NCBI GenBank assembly: GCA_950106755.1
Contig: OX467087.1
Coordinates: 22,448,047 to 22,512,046, forward strand
Source of the DNA: Climacium dendroides
Lineage: Eukaryota; Streptophyta; Bryopsida; Hypnales; Climaciaceae
Direction: 5' to 3'
Length of the DNA stretch: 64,000 bases
The translations under genes and the position numbers were made by a program. Of this stretch, positions 12,401-24,345 are shown in pieces (within the stretch, counting starts at the first letter, position 1; each line of letters begins with the position of its first letter). The notes under the pieces were generated by a model. The model was not told where the DNA came from. It made no database searches and was given only the letters and a program-made list of their open reading frames with translations.

Positions 12401-15400
12401 ATAAGATAATAATCAGTGTCGTGAACTCTTTCTCGTGGAAGACCCACTTTGTCAATGATCGACCAAGAATAGGCCAAAACTTTCCTCAAAAGTCAATGTT
12501 TAGAATCTACACTGATTGATTCTAATAGTGCGTGTGACAGTAGTTTATTAAATTCACACTATTTTTAGTGTACTTGAATTAGTGCAATACTCAGAGTATT
12601 GCACTAATTTCTACACCCCAGAAAATGGGAGAGACACTAATTTTGCACCCTTACTACTTCGAGGATAAATCCGTGCAGTGAATATGATGTACACCAGCTG
12701 AAGAGCCCAAAGCCTACTCACGGTTTTACCAGTACTTGCCCAACGAAAATTCACGACTTACTCATATCCAAACAACAAGCATCTTAGAGAGTTGAAATCC
12801 TCACGAGACAAGAAAAATGAAAAAATTGCTCGGGTGCATAGGAAAGAATAATTCATTGCATCAAAAATCTCTTCTAAAATAAGACAACCGCTCAAAACAG
12901 CTGAAAATCCACGGAAATAGGCTCCCTAACTGTTTAAAGAGCATTTTCAAAAGAGAAGCCGAGCGGGCCTTACCACGGGTCCACCATGACGAGATCCATA
13001 TCTTCGATGCCGCGCTTCTTCATGGCTTCCACGAAAGGAGGATATTCCTTCACCACCGCCTCACATTCCGCATACTCCATGGCATCCTGGTCTCCACACC
13101 CACCCAATTTAGAATCGACTTACAAATGGGCATAAACCCCTGTTTCTGTGTTTTTGTTTTTTTGAAAGAAATGAAAGAGATTTCATCAAGAGTAAAATAC
13201 AAAAAAAACAGACAAATACAGCCTGGATAAGATGAATTAGTGGCAGGCATAAAGCCGTGTCACCTTCAACATCCCGATCGACCCAAAATCTTCACACCCC
13301 AGCTACACTGATTTATCCTATTAGCGACAGTACACACATTCTAATTTGTGGAAATTAGTACAAATGAAAACAATTTCAGCCACCACTGATTTAAAATAGT
13401 GTGAATTTGGAAAATTTGTGTCACACGTACTAACAGGATAAATCAATGTGCGCTTTACGATACACTGTTTCGTAGTTGAAAGACTGTACGAGTTGAAACC
13501 AAGTACACTAATTAACCCTAAAAAGGTTTGTTCCTACATGGAATGCTGTTTTGGTGGCAAATTCGGTGTCATCCAATTCAGTGCCAGCCAACACCTTGCC
13601 AAATCCCTGTCACCCCGATCTAACAAAAATATTCAAACAAATTCAGAATCTTCCAAGTTCAACCTTATAATACACTATTTTTTCGTAGGCCCAATCCAAG
13701 CCACTTGTCAAGTGACCCAACGTTCACACACGTGCTCTCTTTCAAGGTCAAACCAAGTCCACTGCACAAGACTAAACCAAGTACTGTACTTAACCCAAAA
13801 AAATTCATTTTCATGCATGGCATACCGGTGGCCCACACACCCAACCATTTCAGCATTAGCAAACACCTTGACACAAACCCGTCACCTTGAACCTCCTGAC
13901 CTACCAAAAACCTTCACCAAAAATCCAAATTTTCACAGCTACACAGTATGAAACACTATTTCGTAGTCACACTATTTCCCAAGATTCCATTTATTTCAGA
14001 ATCTCCCCAGCTACAGATTATGACACTCTTTCGCACGTCTAAATCCCAAGCTCGCAATCCACTCGTTGATTGACTCACACAAATTCAAAATCTTCCAAGA
14101 TACACAGCAAGATACACTATTTCGCACGTCTAAATCCCAATCTCCCATGCCACTTGTTATTCGACTCACACGAAATCAAAATCTCCCAAGCTACCCAGAA
14201 TGATACTACTTTGTGGGTTTAAATCCCAAGCTCCCAAGCCACTCATCGATTGACTCAGAGTTCATACATATTAAGATTTCTATTTCAAAGGTGGTAAACC
14301 AAATACAGTATTTAATAAGGCCGACACTAAATAGAATTAACGGCGAAGAGAAGAGTTTGGAGTGTTGTAATCACCATAGGCGGCTGCACGTCAGGAACCA
14401 CGACGGACGAGAGCACCTTCCCGCGGTGGTGGCCACCGCGGGCAGTGGCGTGCACTTCGCTGAGCTCCACTAACCAGATGCTGGTCTCGTTCGTCCTCTT
14501 GTTGTAAACCACCAGCCGGGCTTGCCGCGGAGGCAACTGCAGCGGGTAGATTGCACCGCCTTTGGCTTTGGGCCTATACAGCGTGGGTTGGTAGGGAGGG
14601 AAGAAGTAGGCGTCCGCCAACGCTACCACGTTCTTGTCTGGCTCGTTCAACACCACCTCCACAAAACGCATTCCATCCCGCACCTGCATTGCACAAAACC
14701 CCATTGACCTTTCAAGCCCCTCAAGTTACACAATCGGCCATACAAGCTCCACACAAGCTCCACACAAGCCCCACACAAGCCCTACCCACATTCTGAACAT
14801 GAAAACTACGGGAGCCAGAATTCTCCCGAGATTTCAACATGACACTCAGTTACGATAGCCATGAAAGTGTGGGCACAAGTACAAATTGGTGCCAGTTTGT
14901 CTGCACTCAGTATGTATTAAAGTGCGTCCAGCGACAGAGAAATAGTAACATCCAGGAAAAACACTGAGAGCGAGCTTCGACGTGCAGAGGCTCCCTTGCA
15001 TTGGCGGATTTTCCCAGGCGGCATTGTGATGTGAGAACGACGAGACGGGAGAGGAGTTTCAACTGGGGTAGGGGTGGGCGTACCTCTGGAGTGGCACCGG
15101 CAGCTCTGACGGTGGCTATGGCGACAGCAATCTCCGTTGGGCCCAGGGGATCCAGCGGGTGCGCGGACTGCGAGCGAAGCACCAAAACTCCAGGTCCTGT
15201 ACGTGCAATCACAAAAAGGAAATTAGAACAAAACACAGATCCAAGTAAGAGGGGTAATCTGTTATGTTCGAAATCTCGAGAATGTTCCGAATTGCTTCGT
15301 TGAAAGCGCATCTAAAAGCAAGACGAGCTCTCGAGATGCAAGAGGAATAAAGATTCAAGGGATGGCTATGACAATCTACAAGAAGATTCGCGCAATTGGC

Positions 15401-15841
15401 ACCCGAAACCTCGAATTATGAAATGAATATTCCTGACCCTGCAGGCGAGAAAGGGTCACAGGCAAAACCATCGACGTAGGAAGATTATGAATCTGTGACT
15501 TCCGAGGAATTGGACGACAGAGAGAGAGAGAGAGTCAGAATCCGGATTCCACCTTTGACAGTGCCAGCGACAGCTGAAGCGGAATCCAGAGATCCAAACG
15601 GGGCGCCCTTGGTGCGAGGGTGCAACGACGAGTCTCCCGCCTCGACATGAGCACGATTGTTGAGGTTGCTGCTGCTGCTGTTCTTTCCTTCTCCCACCAA
15701 GTCTACCTCTCCCGATGCAGGCGCAGGCTCCAAGCTCCTCTCGGCGGCTCCCATGTCGGGAGGTTGCGATGCTGCTGTATCCAAATCAGCAGCGGCGGGC
15801 GCGTGGCAGCAAAGCGTCTGCGCGCCCGCACGTGGGGCCAT
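6444..15841 (-). CDS. primary-amine oxidase (copper/TPQ), peroxisomal, 13 exons
   Basis: Oxidises primary amines to aldehydes, releasing ammonia and hydrogen peroxide. Exons in transcript order: 15841-15553, 15196-15084, 14683-14375, 13086-12974, 12165-12012, 11340-11164, 10434-10219, 9659-9423, 9316-9131, 8628-8488, 7779-7511, 7324-7243, 6590-6444. All introns are GT-AG and all junctions keep frame, giving 2433 nt (810 aa), close to the usual plant length. N2/N3 domains span about residues 108-310 ([20 protein letters not shown]); the catalytic domain follows. Visible active-site residues are the catalytic-base Asp442 (FDAGEDGLG), the TPQ precursor Tyr526 in TVANYEY, and copper ligands His576 and His578 (PVHQHFF) and His742 (THVPRLEDW). 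The C-terminus is SKL, a peroxisomal targeting signal (PTS1). The ATG at 15841 is chosen because it opens the frame leading into exon 2; the N-terminal 90 residues are poorly conserved, so the exact start is less certain than the rest. The gene appears intact. Confidence 0.95.
8015..8148. mobile_element. Stowaway-like MITE (134 bp) in amine oxidase intron 10
   Basis: The left end ctctctccgtcccgaaa and the reverse complement of the right end ttccttccgtcgcgaaa match the Stowaway-type terminus (CTCCCTCCGT-like). TA dinucleotides flank both sides (8013-8014 and 8149-8150), as expected for a Tc1/mariner-derived MITE. The element lies between exons 10 and 11 and leaves the splice sites intact. Confidence 0.8.
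10535..11110. repeat. three tandem copies of a ~192-bp unit in amine oxidase intron 6
   Basis: Landmarks recur at about 10547, 10738 and 10931: a 'cact...ttctatt..gtgtc.cagcct' block, then 'agctatgtcaacaa' or its variant, then 'aagctatatcc'. Copies are diverged by substitutions and small indels. The array fills most of the intron between exon 7 (ending 10434) and exon 6 (from 11164). Confidence 0.8.
11382..12011. repeat. tandem duplication (~332-bp unit) filling amine oxidase intron 5
   Basis: 'cacaactaacg' at 11411 recurs at 11743. The following landmarks repeat in order: 'gacaga.att..tgatg', 'gtttgattgatc', a 'tcaccag/ccggaatca' block, and 'gagtcactc.aaagt'. Both units end in 'gaagaccaga'; in the second unit this is the splice donor side of exon 5. 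The intron therefore seems to have nearly doubled by local duplication. Confidence 0.75.
12513..12672. mobile_element. small MITE-like element, family with 13309-13445
   Basis: The left end (tgattgattctaatagtg) and the reverse complement of the right end (gatttatcctc) resemble the termini of the element at 13309-13445. An internal stretch 'aattcacactattttt' is also shared with that element, in opposite orientation. The middle is a 33-nt palindrome at 12577-12609. It lies in the intron between exons 4 and 5 of the amine oxidase gene. Confidence 0.55.
12577..12609. repeat. perfect palindrome, 16-bp arms, 1-nt centre
   Basis: aattagtgcaatactc is followed by a single a and then its exact reverse complement. 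It forms the core of the MITE-like element around it. Confidence 0.9.
13309..13445. mobile_element. small MITE-like element (137 bp) in amine oxidase intron 3
   Basis: The ends are inverted: tgatttatcctattag on the left, and the reverse complement of the right end reads tgatttatcctgttag. The interior is short and non-coding. No convincing target duplication is visible. With 12513-12672 it flanks exon 4. Confidence 0.65.
13480..14280. repeat. degenerate tandem repeats in amine oxidase intron 3
   Basis: Two larger units about 281 bp apart share 'aaaccaagta', 'taaccc.aaaaa' and 'aacaccttg' landmarks (starting near 13497 and 13778). Downstream, about three smaller units share 'tttcgcacgtctaaatccca' or a variant, then 'gactcacac'. 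Predicted peptides here are repeat artefacts. Confidence 0.6.
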
Positions 15842-16500
15842 TGACAGGGTTTCGACAGCGCGCCTCCGGCGACCTGCTTCTTCTCCTTCCCCAGTCCTGC
15901 TCCGCTATCAGACATACAGCACACTCCTCCCTTCTGGTCTCCTTCCCTTGGGCGAATTCCCACCCCACCGCTCGCCCGCAACCTCAAATTCCTTTCCCAC
16001 CAAATCGTCGTAGCACCGCTTCTCCCCAAATCCCACACAATCCTCACAAATCTCACAAACCCACCACGCAAAAACGCGCAACAAAACCACAACCAGCGCG
16101 CGAAATCAGTCGGAGACCACCACGCACGAAATCAATCAGTTGGCTGCGGATGATGGTGGAGCTGAAGCGACGCGCACGAGATGGAACCGAGAAAGATGAG
16201 AGCCTGTGCGCGCAAAGTGTTGGTGCTGGGCATGGCCCTTTGGGAATAGGAATGGGAATGGGAATGGGAATGATGATAGTTTTTTGGAAGACGAGACGAG
16301 AAGGAGAAGAAGCAGAAGGCGAACCAGAGGCCCAAATCGCACCCGCGCCGCCAAGCCCGGGTCGGCCGGCTCCGCCCCGCGGGCCCCGTCCCACCCGCGC
16401 CTTCTGCTCTTGTGCTCCCTCCGTGCCTAGCCTCGCGGATCTTTTTCAAGTTAACTTCTTTTTTATCACCAGGGGACGGATGCTTGGCTGCTGTAACTGA
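15842..16500. other. GC-rich 5' flank of the amine oxidase gene
   Basis: Composition rises sharply compared with surrounding DNA, typical of a promoter/5'-UTR region upstream of a minus-strand start at 15841. Open frames on both strands have biased, low-complexity composition and no domain pattern, so I do not call a gene. I cannot point to a convincing TATA box. Confidence 0.5.
16249..16272. repeat. (GGAATG)4 microsatellite
   Basis: Four uninterrupted hexamers in the GC-rich flank. They encode alternating Gly-Met or Pro-Ile in the spurious frames crossing them. Confidence 0.9.
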
Positions 16501-19500
16501 ACTACCTTAATTTTATTTGGGGGGTTGGGGTTGGTGGTACACAGAACAGTACCACTTGGGGGGATTCCCAAAGACACAGTTAGGAGTTGTACCAACGGAG
16601 TTAGAGCGGCTCATCTTGTCGCAATGTGTCCATGGGCCATGCAAGGGAATGTTCTTCTCACCCCAGGTCACTCATTTTCCTTCATTTTGCCTATAGTCTA
16701 GTCTTACTCACGGGGTTCAATGCCCTACCTGGGAATCTGTGACATGGTGATGAAAGCTGGGGGGCTGAGGATCAATCCTAAAACCATCCAAGCCTCCAAC
16801 TCTCCAAGGGAAGGTAACGCCTTGCCCATCACTAACTCCGAAATGAAATGCCTGAGGCACCCAATTTTGGTGCCAACAGTAATTTGAAGGTAACCCTTAA
16901 AAGTTCCAAGGCCTTTTTCCATCAAAACCCACTCAAAATTGTCATTTCTATTGCAAAGAGCAAAAAACTTTTTAAATTGTTTTCTTTTATGCATCTAATT
17001 GTAAGATCTTGCACTACATTAGTATAAGAATGTGTGAAAAAAATTTCAGGAACTTTGACCTTCTAGATTGCAAGATATTTGCATTTAAAGAAATGAATCC
17101 AAGATTTTTTTTTTTAAGAAGATGCTTAGATTGCCCCAAAACTGAGATTGTCCATAACTTTCTCATCACTATAGTAGAACCTCTCTAAGTACACCCTCCA
17201 TAAGTCAATAAACCCCTCTTAACCAATATTGTCAAACCAGTCCTGGACTTGTCCCTATACAAAGGTTATGACTAAAAATGACCTTTTGTAAACAAATAAA
17301 CCTCTCTAATGCAATCTTGTCAGATGGTCCCAGACCTATTGGTTAAAAGAGGTTCTACTGTAGTCCAAATGGAACGAATCAAAGCTTCAAATGTACACAA
17401 AAATATAATCTTTGAGTAAAAAATTAATTAATTTAAAATTTACTTTTTGTGATTTTGGAGGGCTACCCCTCAAGTTGCTTTTTAGACCGATGGTGGCATA
17501 TCTTTTGTTTCCGGGCACCAATTGAAATAAAAATTATATTCCCATAAACCTAATTTGATTTCCTATCTTCAAAAAAATTTAAAAATTATGTAAAAAATTG
17601 AAATCACACAAGCCTACCCAAAATCCCAAGAGTCCCCCATAGGGACTTTAGGACTTTAGGGGTTAAATAAAACCTAACCAAGTTGCTATTTTTAGTGGTT
17701 TATATTTTGAAATTTTTCTTTTTGAAATTTAGTTTTAGCATCAAAATTTTGATTTTGAAAATGATTGATTATGATTTTTCTATTCAAGATTTAGTGCAAG
17801 GGTGTCAATTGCAATCTTGATTTTTTGTAGTGTTGAGGGCTCTTGGAAATGAACCTCAAATACACTAGATCTTGGAGAAAAAAACACATTAGAAATTCAT
17901 TGAAAAAAAATTGTAGAATAGATTTTGAGAAGCCATAGATTGATTCATGTTAGGCTCTTTCTCCTCATATTTTTTTGGTGACCAACTTTTTAGATTTGAC
18001 ATGTGAAAAGAGGATTAAAAGACTTCAAATCACTTTCGTAGTTTTAACACCTTCATGATCAAACATTATAATCATTCAATCCATAAATAATATTGTTGTA
18101 TTTTCTTTTCCTATGGAATCTCTAACATGTTTAGTATACAGTTACAATTCAAAAACATTGATACAACCTATTAGAATGTTAACTTTTTGTTCAGTTTAGA
18201 ACAAATTTCTAGAAGCTCAAAAATGGCCTTGGACATTTAGAGGTTAACAACACTTTCATTGTATTTAAAAAGGATATTGTACAAAATGCAACAAACACAA
18301 ATGACTTTGGGCACCAAAGCCTTTACAAGATTCCACGTGAAATGTTATTAAGTTCTTTACATTTCTTTTGACCTTCCAAAAGCATGTTCAACTACGTTTC
18401 AAGTACTATTTTGTTTGTAATTGTAACTTTCATATATACCATGTAAATTCCTCCTTACAAAAGAACCAACATCCATTGAGATTATATGTATCTAGCATCC
18501 TCCACAATGAGCTCAAGAATCCATGTACTTGTAATTCTCCACTTCTATCCATTCAAATGTTTACCTTCTTCCATTGTTTTTTAGAACCATAAATCCCTTA
18601 GAACTTAACACTATCATTGTTAGACCATTGTAAGCAATTTTGGGCCCATAAAAGCATGGCTGTTATAAACCTCTTTACAAATTTAGAAACTATTGCTAGA
18701 GACATCCTAAACAATTATGATATGCTAAATAAGGAATTGTCAATTGTCAATCTGCACAACAACATGGTAATTAATTTATTTGTCTAACATTCAAATTTTG
18801 ACGCCAAATATCTCAGAACAATAGAAGTGGTTTGCAATGTAACTAAAAATCCATTAAAAGACATATAATGCCTTTCTCTTTTATAGAGGAAAGTAATGCA
18901 CTTATATATTTATAGAGCTTCTATTTATTACAATGTGAATAAAAAGTCATTATTGAAATAATGATATTTTATAATCTAAAATCGTATTATTTTTAAAATT
19001 TTCTATTTTCTAATTTTTAAAATAGTTTTCTTCATCTATATTTATTGTGCTCTTCTACTAGTTTTTTTACGCTTCAATATAAAACCTCTAGATGAAGCTT
19101 TGGAGTCTAACATATTTTTTCATCTATATTTCTTGTACTCTTTTTGGGGGGGACTTTGGCATAAAACCTTCCTTTAAGGGGGAGAAATACAAAGGCTTGC
19201 ATTTATATATTGATTTGAGGATTTATTCTAATCCTTTTTTTAATGTTTAGGATTCTCTTCTTCACTTGTGAAGATACACTAGTTGTATTGTGCCTTTATG
19301 AATCATTTTGAGTAACATCAAGTGCATGCATTGAACATTTTATCATTTATTTAACTTGTCGTTTGTTCATCTGTTTTACAATACATATTCATTTGTCCTT
19401 CAATTTAAATACATATCTTTTATAATTGATTACATACTAGATTTCTTCATAACATTGACAAATTACAAGATCTTAGTTAGTTGGAAAATCAAAGATCTTA

Positions 19501-19631
19501 GTTAGTTGCCATTCATTCAATCACTAAGAACACAAGTTCAAGCAATTGATTTGAATATGCAAAACCAAGATCGAGAGGTGCAAGAGGGAGATGTTCTTGA
19601 AGGGATGTGTCTAGGTTGCACCTTTGCTATT
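16501..19631. other. intergenic, AT-rich
   Basis: There is no recognisable gene. Apart from an Emigrant-like MITE (17172-17360) and weak local direct repeats near 19020-19150 ('catctatattt.ttgt.ctc'), I see nothing identifiable. Confidence 0.55.
17172..17360. mobile_element. Emigrant/pogo-like MITE (189 bp)
   Basis: The left end tagtagaacctctctaag and the reverse complement of the right end cagtagaacctcttttaa form TIRs. TA occurs immediately outside both ends (17170-17171 and 17361-17362). The terminus resembles the CAGTARAACCTCT end of Emigrant/Lemi1-type pogo MITEs known in plants. Confidence 0.75.
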
Positions 19632-20514
19632 AGATTGTGGTTAAATGATGGATTGTTGGTCCTTTATATAGCCTACCAAAGGTGGTCTAAAACTCTAGGG
19701 TCAACTAGTAATTGACATCTTCTACATCAAACATCTAATAAAAAATGGAAAAGCATGTTGGAAAGGTATTTTGAGTTAGGAATTAATATGAGTCCTAATT
19801 AATGTAATAGTAAGTGGAACCAAACTAGGGCCAATTTTAAAAGGATATAAGATTATGAAAAGAACATGCCTAGTGGAAGACCATCTTTCTTTTTGGTCTT
19901 ATTCCAACACTGATGCCTAGAAGTTGTTCAAATTGAAATTAATCATAAGAAAAGAAGACAATGTTTGATCACTTCAACTCATCAAGTTGCCCCAAAAAAC
20001 TCATGAAGTACAACCCGATAATTTGATGGATGCCACAACCATCAATAGCCCATCCGATGCATGAATTCTATCATCTCTTAAAATATATTTTACTTTTGAA
20101 TTTTTTTAATACTACTATTTTTTTAGTTAATTTTTTAAAGGAATTAATAAAAAACCTTTTCATCTTAGTGCTTTCGAATTATTCTATAATGTATCATGTA
20201 TTTAGGACCCAAATAAAGAAATGGGATGCATTAGAAGCAAAGTCTCAATCTAATACTGCAAAAGGAAGATATTGCCCTGTTCTTTAAAAGCTTTATGGGG
20301 TGCATTTGTCTTGAATAGAAAGAAGCTTGTAGAAGTTCATAATAGAGCTCAAGATAGGAAGGATGTAAGGCATAGGGAGCATGTAGATATGGAGAGAGAG
20401 AAAATAGAGGCCAATAGAAAAACCTTTCAAGGTTTTGTTGGGGCTCTTCAATCTATTGCAAATGCAATGACACTATTGGGGCAATCTCTTGCACAAGGTC
20501 CTCTATGTCAATGA
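19632..20514 (+). pseudogene. Myb/SANT (trihelix)-like transposon-associated gene, broken
   Basis: Fragments in order resemble the trihelix/Myb-like proteins that accompany plant DNA transposons: LWLNDGLLVLYIAYQRWSK (19632 on), WKSMLERYFELG, then CNSKWNQTRANFKRI and DYEKN separated by stop codons (19750-19870). KKWDALEAKSQSNTAKGR follows near 20216, and a C-terminal charged helical segment MEREKIEANRKTFQGF ends at 20514. In-frame TAA codons after MSPN and after FKRI, plus frame changes, show it is dead. Such DNA-binding proteins can partner PIF/Harbinger transposases, but no transposase is next to it here. Family assignment rests on pattern memory and is tentative. Confidence 0.45.
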
Positions 20515-23500
20515 AGAAGTGTTTGCTATAGACTAAGATTATGTGCGTATTATCCTATTACACTTATTGTACTATTGACCATATTATTTGCCCCATAGGC
20601 AAGGCAAATAATACAAAAATTCTCAAATTGCATATGTAGTTGATGATTACATTACTACTTTGCTTTTTTATTTTTTTCATTATTCTATTTAGTTTTCTGT
20701 ACGAGAATAAAGATGTATGTTCAAAATAATTTATAATTGTCTTTTGACAATTTCCAAGATAAACTTTGTAGTTTGTTTGGAGTTCTATAAGATTCTATGA
20801 TGGATTTTAATTGTGTAAGTAGTTAATATTTAGGAACATATTGTTCCAACAATATTAAATATTTAAAATCTTAATTTCATCTCAAATGCATTGTAATTTT
20901 ATTTGGTTTTTCTCCATTTTTTGTACCATTATATTTATTCAAAGTAAATGGTTATATTTTAGTTAATTTTAGTTTTTATTTAAACATAAAATACTAAAAA
21001 CTTCAAATTCTATGCCCTCAAAGGCAAATTGTACTTCCTAGCATGTACCTTCTAAGTGTGATTTTATTTCAAGGCAAATAGTAATTTCTAATGCCCCCAA
21101 ATATGGTGATGCTCATATACCAATTTTAGGAAAATGTAGAGAACTTTGTTCATTTCTAGAAAATCGGGCTTTGGAGACTGAGCCTAATGGCAATGACATG
21201 AAGGCTATAGCCATGCTAGAGCTTTGATCCAACTTCCAACCTCCTTCTAGTTGTTGGACCTCTAGTCCAGCAATGAAAATTGGTCCTAAACCCTTCATTG
21301 CTAGAGTCAAAAAGCTTTAGAGAGCCTATTTGTTAGAGATGGATCTAGGCTATCAACCCTTGCCCATCTATCTAAAAACTTCTAGTCCATCCCCTCTCCA
21401 CTTCTTGGCATGGTCATCCTATAATTTTGTCATCTAGTCTTTAAAGGATGTGGTCTCCTATTATTAAGGTAGTCACCAAAATGCTGGGATTATTGAACCA
21501 ATAGGTGCATTTTTTGTTTCTATAGTGAACAATTAAGCCATCCATTAGCCTTTTTTTAATTTCACCATTTTTTTGGATACTTGCAAGAAGAGTGGCTCAA
21601 AAGCAACACCTGTGGACTCACTATAGCTATAAGTCACTAAAATCAAAGACAATTCCTTTTGATGACTTTACATTGGAAATAAATAGAAAAAAATTCAAGT
21701 GAAGGGTGTCTCACTTTAATCTTCTAAAGTAAAATACAATAGAAGAAGTAATGATAATAATGATTACTTATCTAAGAAACGTCTTCAAAATTTGACCTTC
21801 ATTTTAACTATTAAAAATCACTTATTCTATATTAAGAGAAGTTCTTTTAATATAAAAGCATTTCACCCAAGCAAAGTCTTTAGAGCACTCATAACAAAAG
21901 TCACTAGACAATATCTAAATATATCTTTATTCTCAAAAAAATCATATATTGTGTTTTGTTCAATTGGAACAAGTCCATATCCTACACTTCAAAAGTCCCA
22001 TACTCCTATTAAAAATTGAAATTTTTTAACTCTTAAAAGACCAAGGAGCCCACTTTACACTTTTTGAAAACTTGGGCAGGCTATATTGACTTCATAATTT
22101 GGAATAAGTACATAAATTTTTTAGGGTGGATGCTTCTCATCATAATTTATACGTGAAGCTTTGTTTCATGTCATTCCAATAAATATTGCAAAAGTTAAAA
22201 GTTTTTTTAAAATTTCAATGTCAAATCAGGTACCAAAAATATATTTAAAAAATATTATTTATTTTTTGTAATTGTGTAGATTGATACCTACTAAAAGAAT
22301 TAAACCAGTGAATTCCAAATAATGAGGTAGAAGTTATGAGGGGCTTTATTTTGCAAGCAATGAAGATAAAAGAAACATATGAAATCATCTTTTGCTCTCA
22401 ATTTTGAAAATTTTCAAATAAAAATTAAATTAAATGATATTAATTGTTCACTAGAACACTCTCATCATTGGAATCAGCAATTCTCACATTCTTCCAAAAG
22501 TTATTAGCATATTGGTTATATCTTTCATTTGGTAACTCTTCCCACTTTACAATTTTTTCTTAAAATGAATAAAAAAAGTTTTTTTGGTTAAATTTCTTAT
22601 TATGTATTTTCAACCCATTTTCCAAATAATTGAATAAAATGAACAAGTTATAGGACATTTTTGTTTTTTCCTAAAAATGTTTAAAGACAAAACTTCATCA
22701 TTTGGAAGGATTGGAAAAAACTACATTTTGAAGTTTAGGCACATTGAATTTGTAATTGGTGTGGATGTTTACTTTAAAATTTGGGAAAAATGTACTTAAA
22801 CAAGTTAACCAAAAGATCATATGGTTGGTTTTGTTATATAAATCAATAGTGATGAAGATTTTGCCCATGTTTTGGAGACAAGTATTTTGAAGCGGTTTTG
22901 GGCCTTTAAACACAATGGTCCTTTAGGGGTTAAACCAACTACATAAATATCTTCATAATGAAGCTTTTAAGTATTTTGGGCAAAAAAATTGTGAATAAAC
23001 TTAACCTTTGTAATGTTAACATTTTCTGAAAACATCTTTGTGACTAGTTTATTGAGACATTCATCCATGCAACTACCTTGCACCCTATATGAATCATGTT
23101 AATTACATACTTGACAAATTTCAAAAGTAGAGGAGGGCTTTGCAAAGTCATGCTATCCAAGTTGCCCCAAAATTCATGGCAACATAACTTCTTGTTCATG
23201 CACCAATTATAAAAAATATATATTCCCACCAAGAGGTCAAAAGTTCATGTGAACATTTAACCAAAATTGACTTTGTAAATGTCCGTCCCAAATTGACTTC
23301 ATGCACAATTACCCGAGATTTCTTGCATGTGTTGAATGGCCACTTGGTCCTTTTATGGGTTAATTCATTTCCATTCAATAGTCCAATGCATCGAGTGCAC
23401 TCCCTCATTTTCATCATAAAATGTATGACCACTAACTTACGTGCGCACATTACATGTTGATTGCATTCGTGCACATCAATTGAGCCAATCATCTTTGTGC

Positions 23501-23653
23501 TCCTCCTTTTCCTCTTGTCAAGTCACCGGGTTGCTATGTGACCAGCACTCATCCACTTGCTCTCATGAAGTTTCAGTTCATTGCATTACACTGAGGAAGT
23601 GATTCTGTCTGAGAAGAGTTGGGTTAAAGTTTGCTTTATCCATGATTTACCCT
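20515..23653. other. intergenic, AT-rich
   Basis: I see no gene, RNA gene or clear transposon end. An isolated 'ggtgatgctc' near 21102 resembles the ends of Tourist-like MITEs elsewhere in the window, but I found no partner end. Confidence 0.5.
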
Positions 23654-24345
23654 CTAACCCAGTAACGCTGCCAGCGCCATTTGGTGGTGTTTGGATGACT
23701 GAGCATCAATATGGAGGGAGATGGAAAACAGTTTTTCATCCACTTTTTTCTTCTTGATCTTTTATGGTGGATTATGAAGAGTTCCTAAGTGATTTTGTAG
23801 TTTTGCTAGTGTTTGTCATCACATGAATGAGAAGTTAGTAAAAAAAACGGATCACAAAATATGCTATTTTCAGTGTATTCTAGGAAGTTGTTACTTCTTG
23901 CTTTAAATCTAAAATTTCTCCATGAAAATGATGTTTTTTGAGTTTGAACCCAACTAACAAAATGAAGTACCTCTACTCTAGTTTCTACTCCAATTGAAAT
24001 TTTGGAAAAATTCGTAATATTGAATATTTCATTGCAATTTGCAATTTGGTTGTATTTTCAATGTCTACTACATTCTAATTATAGAATTTCACGGGACTTG
24101 AATATATACCATGATGTTTGTCATTGTCATGTACACACATGGTGAAATTTTCAGATTTTTTGAAATAATTTTGTATTTGATATGATTTTTCTTTACTTTT
24201 CCTTCAAAAAATCTTTAAAAAATCAATTTTCCTCAAAATAAATATAATTTTTTTGTGAAGTAAAGAAGACATGTAGTTTCATCTTTGAAAAATAAATATA
24301 AAATTTTTCATACATATCTAATCCTACAATGGCAACAAACTGGGT
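23654..24345. repeat. dispersed repeat, copy 2 of a ~690-bp family
   Basis: This is the partner of 4832-5515, in the same orientation, with a shared left boundary (taacccagtaacgc) and shared blocks throughout. The right side loses similarity after 'caacaaact'. It has no coding capacity. Confidence 0.65.

Noticed and set aside
15715..16500. 261-residue open frame on the plus strand overlapping amine oxidase exon 1
   Set aside because: Antisense to a well-supported exon and in a GC-rich flank, where long chance frames are common. It contains microsatellite-encoded GMGMGM and Pro/Arg low complexity.
16701..16740. 'ggggttcaatgccctacc' resembling a tRNA T-arm
   Set aside because: No matching acceptor, D-arm or anticodon arm could be laid out around it. 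I found no convincing tRNA anywhere in the window.
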